A DNA stretch of 64,000 nt from Liolophura sinensis (lineage: Eukaryota; Mollusca; Polyplacophora; Chitonida; Chitonidae): NCBI RefSeq assembly GCF_032854445.1, contig NC_088296.1:1550001-1614000 (forward strand), given 5' to 3'. The position numbers and the translations under genes are program-made. Position 1 is the stretch's first letter. Every line of letters starts with the position of its first letter. Of this stretch, positions 51,001-60,000 are shown in pieces. A model generated the notes under the pieces. The model ran no database searches. It saw only the letters and a program-made list of their open reading frames with translations, and was not told where the DNA came from.

Positions 51001-54000
51001 GAACGTCCAATGTCCACTCTTCCACAGTATCCACTTGAATCGTTGCTTTGGCCTTTGTTCTGTGGGATGGAACGTCCAATGTCCACTCTTCCACAGTATC
51101 CACTTGAATCGTTGCTTTGGCCTTTGTTCTCTGGGATGAAACGTCCAATGTCCACTCTTCCACAGTATCCACTTGAATCGTTGCCTTGGCCTTTGTTCTC
51201 TGGGATGAAACGTCCAATGTCCACTCTTCCACAGTATCCACTTGAATCGTTGCCTTGGCCTTTGTTCTCTGGGATGAAACGTCCAATGTCCACTCTTCCA
51301 CAGTATCCACTTGAATTGTTTTACTTCTATTTATTACATTATGTATTTGACAAATAGACAATGGCTTCTAGGTGTACTTGTTTCTGTGTTTAAATAACCG
51401 ATACCTTGACACAGAGGTCGCAGATTAACATAATCCAAACTGACCACTGAAAATGACCATTTTATACGACAACCAATTTGACGTGGGACGGCACCTGGAT
51501 GCACAGCAAGTTTCCACCTCCAGTACCAGAACATCTTTCTGCGATGACTATAGCTTTGAGACTGTGTTTCTGATTTGTATGTAAGGGACCAGGACATAGT
51601 CACTGACAATAAGGTCGACCCGCTTCTTTGTAAATCTATTTCATTTCCAGATGGATGGATGAATGACGTGCTGCGTCAGTGTTAGTCAGAAATTTTGAAT
51701 GAAGACGCCAAGAGATTGCTGGCTTCTGATTGAACCTTTCACCTTTGTTGGTTTTTCTGTCGAGTTTAAATAATTTCTTATCTGGCAAATCTAAGTTATC
51801 ATCAAAACTATCATTTCAAGGTCTTTATGAGCTCCTGGAAAAGCATTTTTAGGCCCAAAGGTTCAACTTTTGGGTGAAAACTGGTAAATATCCCAAGGAT
51901 TCTGGATACTGTGAATTGGGGTCTGGAAAAAGATCGGAATTTGAAACCGTTAAGGTGTTTGAATTTCTGTATAGGTGTCAAATTCCTGGGTAAAGTGTTT
52001 AAGGCTAGTCAAATAAAATCACTAACTATGTTTGCAGGCTTACATGGACCACTTCCAAACAGCCAAGGACGCGCTGAAGGAAGCGGGTGAAACAATGGCT
52101 GAGAAGTCACTGGAACAGGCTCAGAACATTCAGGCCACAGCGGCGCGAATCCTCCTGGACATCCAGATGAAAGCGCCGCTCATCGTCGTCCCCCAGTCCT
52201 CCACATCATCCAACGTGCTCTGCGTCGACCTGGGAATGCTGACACTGGGCAATGAGTTTCAAATGGCAAAGGCAAAGGCATCCGATGGAAGTCCGGCGGT
52301 GATGGATCAGATGAAGATAGAGCTGACGTCGCTGAAACTTTCCAGGTACTGGACATTTTTTATCCAGTTATTGCTGCCAATTGCTGACAATACAGAATAT
52401 TCTAATGCCTTACCTTTCAGAGCCAAGAGTTCTGTTATTTGTTGTTCTTTTCTCGCCTTGCTGATGACATTTTTGGACAAACTGGAGAAATGTATACCTG
52501 TCATTTATTGCTTGATACAGTTGTTAGTCTTAGACCTGAGTCATTGCATGGGATAAGTTATTCCTTTGTTATCAGGCCTATAAAATCTTGGGTCTGACAG
52601 CAACCTGTGGATGGTCATGGGTTTCCTTCGACGTTTGTAATCAGGCCTGTAAAATCCTGGGTCTGACAGCAACCTGCGGATGGTCGTGAGTTTCCCCCAG
52701 GGTTTGCAATCAGGCCTATAAAATCCTGGGTCTGACAGCAACCTGCAGATGGTCGTGGGTTTCCCCCTGGCTGTGTAATTAGGTGTGTAAAATCCTGGGT
52801 CTGATAGCACCCTGCAGATGGTTGTGGGTTTCCCACGGGATCTGTATTCAGGCCTGTAAAATCCTGGGTCTGATAGCACCCTGCAGATGGTCGTGAGTTT
52901 CCCCCAGGGTTTGCAATCAAGCCTATAAAATCCTGGGTCTGACAGCAACCTGCGGATGGTTGTGGGTTTCCCCCGGGTTGTGTAATTAGGTGTGTAAAAT
53001 CCTGGGTCTGAGAGCAACCTGACTTGTTCACTTTAATAGGGAAGTTGGGAAGAACCATTTTTACTTTCAGTGACCTTGGCTGTTGTTATTTTTTTCAAGG
53101 TCATTGAAGTGGCACCTTGACCAATTTCAGTCATGTCCTATGGCATGCATTTGATCATGTAGTAGAATGTTATTGTTGTTCATTCACCTTGACCTTGTTT
53201 TTGAGGTGGTGTTTCTCCATGAACCTCTCAACACACTGCACTTAGCTCTTGAGTCTCCATGAACCTCTCAACACACTGCCCTTAGCTCTTGAGTCTCCAT
53301 GAAGCTGCAAACACACTGCACTTAGCTCTTGTGCCTCCATGAACCTGTAAACAGACTACATTTAGCTCTTGAGTCTCTGTAATTCTGTAAACACACTGCA
53401 CTTAGCTCTTGTGCCTCCATGAACCTGCAAACACACTACACTTAGCTCTTGTGCCTTCATGAACCTGCAAACACACTACACTTAGCTCTTGTGCCTTCAT
53501 GAACCTGCAAACACACTGCACTTAGCTCTTGTGCCTTCATGAACCTGTAAACACACTGCACTTAGCTCTTGTGCCTCCATGAACCTGCAAACACACTACA
53601 CTTAGCTCTTGTGCCTTCATGAACCTGCAAACACACTGCACTTAGCTCTTGTGCCTTCATGAACCTGCAAACACACTGCACTTAGCTCTTGTGCCTCCAT
53701 GAACCTGCAAACACACTGCACTTAGCTCTTGTGCCTTCATGAACCTGCAAACACACTACACTTAGCTCTTGTGCCTTCATGAACCTACAAACACACTGCA
53801 CTTAGCTCTTGTGCCTTCATGAACCTGCAAACACACTGCACTTAGCTCTTGTGCCTCCATGAACCTGCAAACACACTGCACTTAGCTCTTGTGCCTCCAT
53901 GAACCTGTAAACAGACTACACTTAGCTCTTGAGCTCTATTGTAACTATGCCTATGGCTGAGGGGTATTAGCGCAGTACAGGGTATTTGACATCCCAGATA

Positions 54001-57000
54001 TTCTGACCAAATTCGTGTTGCTTTTGGGGGTATAATGGGGATGTGTGTCCCTTGACCACCAAGGTATTCTGACCAAATTCGTGTTACTTTAGATGGTATA
54101 ATGAGGATGTGTGTCCCTTGACCACCAAGGTATTCTGACCAAATTCGTGTTACTTTAGATGGTATAATGGGGATGTGTGTCCCTTGACCACCAAGGTATT
54201 CTGACCAAATTCGTGTTACTTCAGATGGTTTGTAATTCGTGTTACTTTAGATGGTATAATGGGGATGTGTGTCCCTTGACCACCAAGGTATTCTGACCAA
54301 ATTCGTGTTACTTTAGATGGTATAATGGGGATGTGTGTCCCTTGACCACCAAGGTATTCTGACCAAATTCGTGTTACTTTAGATGGTATAATGGGGATGT
54401 GTGTCCCTTGACCACCAAGGTATTCTGACCAAATTCGCGTTACTTCAGGGGGTATAATGGGGATGTGTGTCCCTTGACCACCAAGGTATTCTGACCAAAT
54501 TCGTGTTACTTTAGATGGTATAATGGGGATGTGTGTCCCTTGACCACCAAGGTATTCTGACCAAAAGCTGTGGCCCTTCATCCTGTAGTCACAACTGCCC
54601 AGATGTTGAAATCTTGCAAATGCTATCTTGCCAAGTGTGTATGAGCAACTTTATGTTGACATTGTGTATTAAATCTTCTCTGTCTTTTGCTCCTTGACAA
54701 CAGGGGCTTGACTGGTAACAAGGGGAAGATTAAATCTGAAGTTTTGTTGTTGGACCCGGTGACCTTGACCCTGGGTATTGTGAGGAATTTGTCGGCCAGC
54801 TGGTATAAGGGAGCTCCAGAAACGGACATCTCTGGTACCATGGGAAATGTTGCGGTAAGCCATCGTTACACCGTTTTCTCGTGTAATTAGATTGTTACAT
54901 GTAAATGTCATCACTTTTCATCACTTGTTGGAGGCTATAGTACAATTAATTCAGTTCTATATTCCAGCTCATTTGAGTTTTTATACATATATCTGTGTCT
55001 GTTGGTGCTTATGTCAAACCATAATCAACCAGTCAGTCAAAATCAAGATGAGATCAAGATGCAGGAGGAGACATCAGAACAGTAGTGGCCTCTATGGCCC
55101 AGTGATAAGTTTATGCTGGCTTTCTTTTCACGCATACGCGGGAAGGTCTGCCCACAACCTGCATATGGCCGTGGGTTTCCCCGAACTCTGCCCAGTCTCC
55201 TCCCACCATAATGCTTGTTGCCATTGTTTAAATGAAATATTCTTGACTATGGCGTAACACTCCACTCAGGTAAATAAATATTAGAAAAGTTTACCCTCCA
55301 ATAACCCCTGACCCTCGTCTCTCTCTGCTGTCGCCATCCAGGTGGGTTTGAGTCAGGGAGACTTCAGCGTGATCATGAAGTTGCTGAATGAGAACCTGAC
55401 TGAGGGTCAACCCCCACCGGGAGTCGTGTCCAAGCCGGGTGCGGACTCCCCTGAGGTCAAGGAACAGCCTGTGAAGAAGGGTACAGCTTCCAGCGTGTCA
55501 GGTATGGCATGTATAGGTACATGTATAGGAAACAGCCTGAGATCCAGTGTTCACAAAGGCTTCCAATAGTCAGTTAGTATACAGTAATGAATAGGAAACA
55601 GCCTGAGATCCAGTGTTCACAAAGGCTTCCAATAGTCAGTTAGTATACAGTAATCAATAAGATATCATTCATTCACCAAGATGTCTAATAGTCACCTAGA
55701 TATATCCAGTTTTCACCAAAGGTGTTCACCAAAATGTCTAAAATTCACAAAGATGACTATCATTCGTTAAGGTACCTGACATCTATCTAATTTTTCGGAC
55801 AGATATCAGTAGTACTGAAAGCAGAATATTACATTTCTTTCTCAGTTTTTTGGGACAGTAAGGATATTGTTCATTATATCGTCTAACTATGTGGGGGAAA
55901 AGAAACTAAATTCTCCTGCTACAACTACGTATATACTGGCTAAAAAAAAAAAAACAGACCAGGTGTCCCAATAATTAGAAGAAATAGGGTGTACTGTAAT
56001 TCTTCAAACTTTTTCGCATGTTTGAAAGGTGTTTATTCGAACATGTCCTAAAGACATTATTCTGTGTTAATTGATAAAATTATACTTTTTGTGAAGCCCT
56101 GAAATTGGCAAATCCAACCAATGTAGATTTGTCTCGAAAATCAAATTGAAAAAAATGTATAAATTGCACTGAAAGTTGCTCTTTCGTATGGGAAAAAGTT
56201 GAGGAATTAGGGTACATGATATTCAGTATTCACCGTGATGTCCATCATTCATCAGGTTATTATTAAGCATAATGTCCACTGTTCCAATATTCTTCCACAT
56301 ATTTAGATATATATATATATTTACCAAGAAGTTTGATATTCACCAGTATGTCAGATATTCACCAAGATGTGTAATATTCACAGAGATATCAGTGTTAATA
56401 GAGCAAGATTTAGAATGCAGACATCCTCATTTCTTGGCTTACAGTCTTTGCTTGAGCTTACATATCTGATGTACAACCAAAGTAAATCTGCTTATATCAC
56501 TCACTCAATTCAATTTCCACTCACAGGATGTAGACATTCCATTACAATTGGTCCCTATTTCTTGTAAACTCATCCTTCATACACTGTCCTGTCATCATAT
56601 CTTAGATGAAGCATGTAGTTTGAAGCCTTAATATGCCAGTATTTTGCTTTACCTTTCAACCCTACACATTTAAGATCATGTCATCTTGCATGAAGGATAT
56701 AGTTTTAAGCCAGGAATTTGTCTGTATTTGCTTCACCTGTGTTTCTCGCCAGCTGCCCAAGGGGAAACTAAAGCCATTACAGCTCCCAAGATACCCGCTA
56801 CAACCGATCAATCGGGAAGCAAGCTGAAATTTGGCTTCAAACTCGACTCAGTCTCAGCTAGTCTGTTCTCTGGTGACACAGAGATGGTGAGTTACTCTCC
56901 CTCTAAGGAACTGTTCACTGTGAAGTCTGAATAAACAGTCCAGAATTGCACTAATAACGTCTTGAATCAAAGCATGCAGCAAACTTTTTCTGGGCTACTG

Positions 57001-60000
57001 TTTGATATGAGGTCCCAGACATGCTGATTTGGCTAAAAGTGTTTATGCCGTGATCAGTCTACCTCCAAAGTAGTAGACTGTTAGCTTATAAGTAAATCCC
57101 CAATCCAATAAATAATTAATCTTCTGATTCGTTGGGTAATTAAATTGAACTGTATTTTTCAAATATTTGGTGTGTAAAAAAAAAAAAGGGACTTTCAGAA
57201 GAAGATAAAGGCCTTAAATAATACTTGAAATGAAGTTTTTCTTGTAAGAAATGAATCAAACTGCACTCAGAGTCTTTTTAGTGGCACTAAGAAGTGGAAG
57301 AATCAGTCAAAATCAAGTGAAATATGTCACTGAAAGAAAAGCTAAGCTTAGTTATGGATGGTTACTGTAATAGAGGTGGTCAAAAGATTGTAAATCGCAA
57401 TTCCATAAAAATTAAGATTTAGTCAGCCAGTCTTTGAATGCTTCAGTCAAACAGAGACTCGGTGAGCCAGTCGGTGAAACTGATCTTCAGTCAACCAGTC
57501 AGTGAATCCGATAATCAAACAGAGACTCGGTGAGCCAGTCGGTGAAACTGACCTTCAGACAGCCAGTCAGTGAATCCGATAGTCAAACAGAGACTCGGTT
57601 AGCCAGTCGGTGAAACTGACCTTCAGTCAGCCAGTCAGTGAATCCGATAATCAAACAGAGACTCGGTGAGCCAGTTGGTGAAACAGACCTTCAGACAGAC
57701 AGTCAGTGAATCCGTTAGTCAAACAGAGGCTCGGTTAGCCAGTCGGTGAAACTGACCATCAGATAGACAGTCAGTGAATCGGTTAGTCAAACAGAGACTC
57801 GGTTAGCCAGTCGGCGAAACTGACCTTCAGACAGACACTCAGTGAATCCGATAGTCAAACAGAGACTCGGTTAGCCAGTCGGTGAAACTGACCTTCAGAC
57901 AGACAGTCAGTGAATCCGATAGTCAAACAGAGACTCAGTTAGCCAGTTGGTGAAACTGACCTTCAGACAGACACTCAGTGAATCCGATAGTCAAACAGAG
58001 TCTCGGTTAGCCAGTCGGTGAAACTGACCATCAGATAGACAGTCAGTGAATCCGTTAGTCAAACAGAGACTCGGTTAGCCAGTGGGTGAAACTGACCATC
58101 AGACAGACAGTCAGTGAATCCGTTAGTCAAACAGAGGCTCGGTTAGCCTGTCGGTGAAACTGACCTTCAGTCAGCCAGTCTGTGAATCCTTCAGTCAAAC
58201 AGAGACTCGGTGAGCCAGTCGGTGAAACTGACCATCAGGCAGCCAGTCAGTGAATCCGTTAGTCAAACAGAGACTCAGTTAGCCAGTGGGTGAAACTGAC
58301 CATCGGACAGACAGTCAGTGAATCCGTTAGTCAAACAGAGACTCGGTGAGCCAGTCGGTGAAACTGACCATCAGATAGACAGTCAGTGAATCCTTCAGTC
58401 AAACAGACTTGGTTAGCCAGTCGGTGAAACTGACCATCAGACAGACAGTCAGTGAATCCGTTAGTCAAACAGAGACTCGGTGAGCCAGTCGGTGAAACTG
58501 ACCTTCAGACAGACAGTCAGTGAATCCGTTAGTCAAACAGAGACTCGGTTAGCCAGTCGGTGAAACTGACCCTCAGACAGACAGTCAGTGAATCCGTTAG
58601 TCAAACAGAGACTTGGTTAGCCAGTCGGTGAAACTGACCTTCGGACAGACAGTCAGGGAATCCGTTAGTCAAACAGAGACTCGGTTAGCCAGTCGGTGAA
58701 ACTGACCATCAGACAGACAGTCAGTGAATCTGTTAGTCAAACAGAGTCTCGGTTAGCCAGTTGGTGAAACTGACCATGAGACAGACAGTCAGTGAATCCG
58801 TTAGTCAAACAGAGTCTCGGTGAGCCAGTCGGTGAAACTGACCATCAGACAGACAGTCAGTGAATCCGTTAGTCAAACAGAGACTCGGTGAGCCAGTCGG
58901 TGAAACTGACCATCAGTCAGCCAGTCAGTGAATCCGTTAGTCCAACAGAGACTTGGTTAGCCAGTGGGTGAAACTGACCATCGGACAGACAGTCAGTGAA
59001 TCCGTTAGTCAAACAGAGACTCGGTTAGCCAGTCGGTGAAACTGACCATCAGATAGACAGTCAGTGAATCCTTCAGTCAAACAGACTCGGTTAGCCAATT
59101 GGTGAAACTGACCATCAGACAGACAGTCAGTGAATCCGTTAGTCAAACAGAGACTCGGTGAGCCAGTTGGTGAAACTGACCTTCATACAGACAGTCAGTG
59201 AATCCGTTAGTCAAACAGAGACTCGGTTAGCCAGTCAGTGAAACTGACCATCAGACAGACAGTCAGTGAATCCGTTAGTCAAACAGAGACTTGGTTAGCC
59301 AGTCGGTGAAACTGACCTTCAGACAGACAGTCAGTGAATCCGTTAGTCAAACAGAGACTCGGTTAGCCAGTGGGTGAAACTGACCATGAGACAGACAGTC
59401 TGTGAATCCGTTAGTCAAACAGAGACTCGGTTAGCCAGTCGGTGAAACTGACCATCAGACAGACAGTCAGTGAATCGGTTAGTCAAACAGAGACTCGGTT
59501 AGCCAGTCGGTGAAACTAACCTTCAGACAGACAGTCAGTGAATCGGTTAGTCAAACAGAGACTCGGTTAGCCAATCGGTGAAACTGACCTTCAGACAGAC
59601 AGTCAGTGAATCCTTCAGTCAAACAGAAACTCGGTTAGCCAGTGGGTGAAACTGACCTTCAGACAGACAGTCAGTGAATCCCTCAGTCAAACAGAGACTT
59701 GGTTAGCCAGTCGGTGAAACTGACCTTTAGACAGACAGTCAGTGAATCCGATAGTCAAACAGAGACTCGGTTAGCCAGTGGGTGAAACTGACCTTCAGTC
59801 AGCCAGTCTGTGAATCCTTCAGTCAAAGAGTGACTCGGTTAGCCAGTCGGTGAAACTGACCTTCATACAGACAGTCAGTGAATCGGTTAGTCAAACAGAG
59901 ACTCGGTTAGCCAATCGGTGAAACTGACCTTCAGACAGACAGTCAGTGAATCCTTCAGTCAAACAGAAACTCGGTTAGCCAGTGGGTGAAACTGACCTTC

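Noticed and set aside
50438-51361. About 300-codon ORFs on both strands
   Set aside because: Shadows of a 69-bp stop-free unit; no splice link to VPS13.
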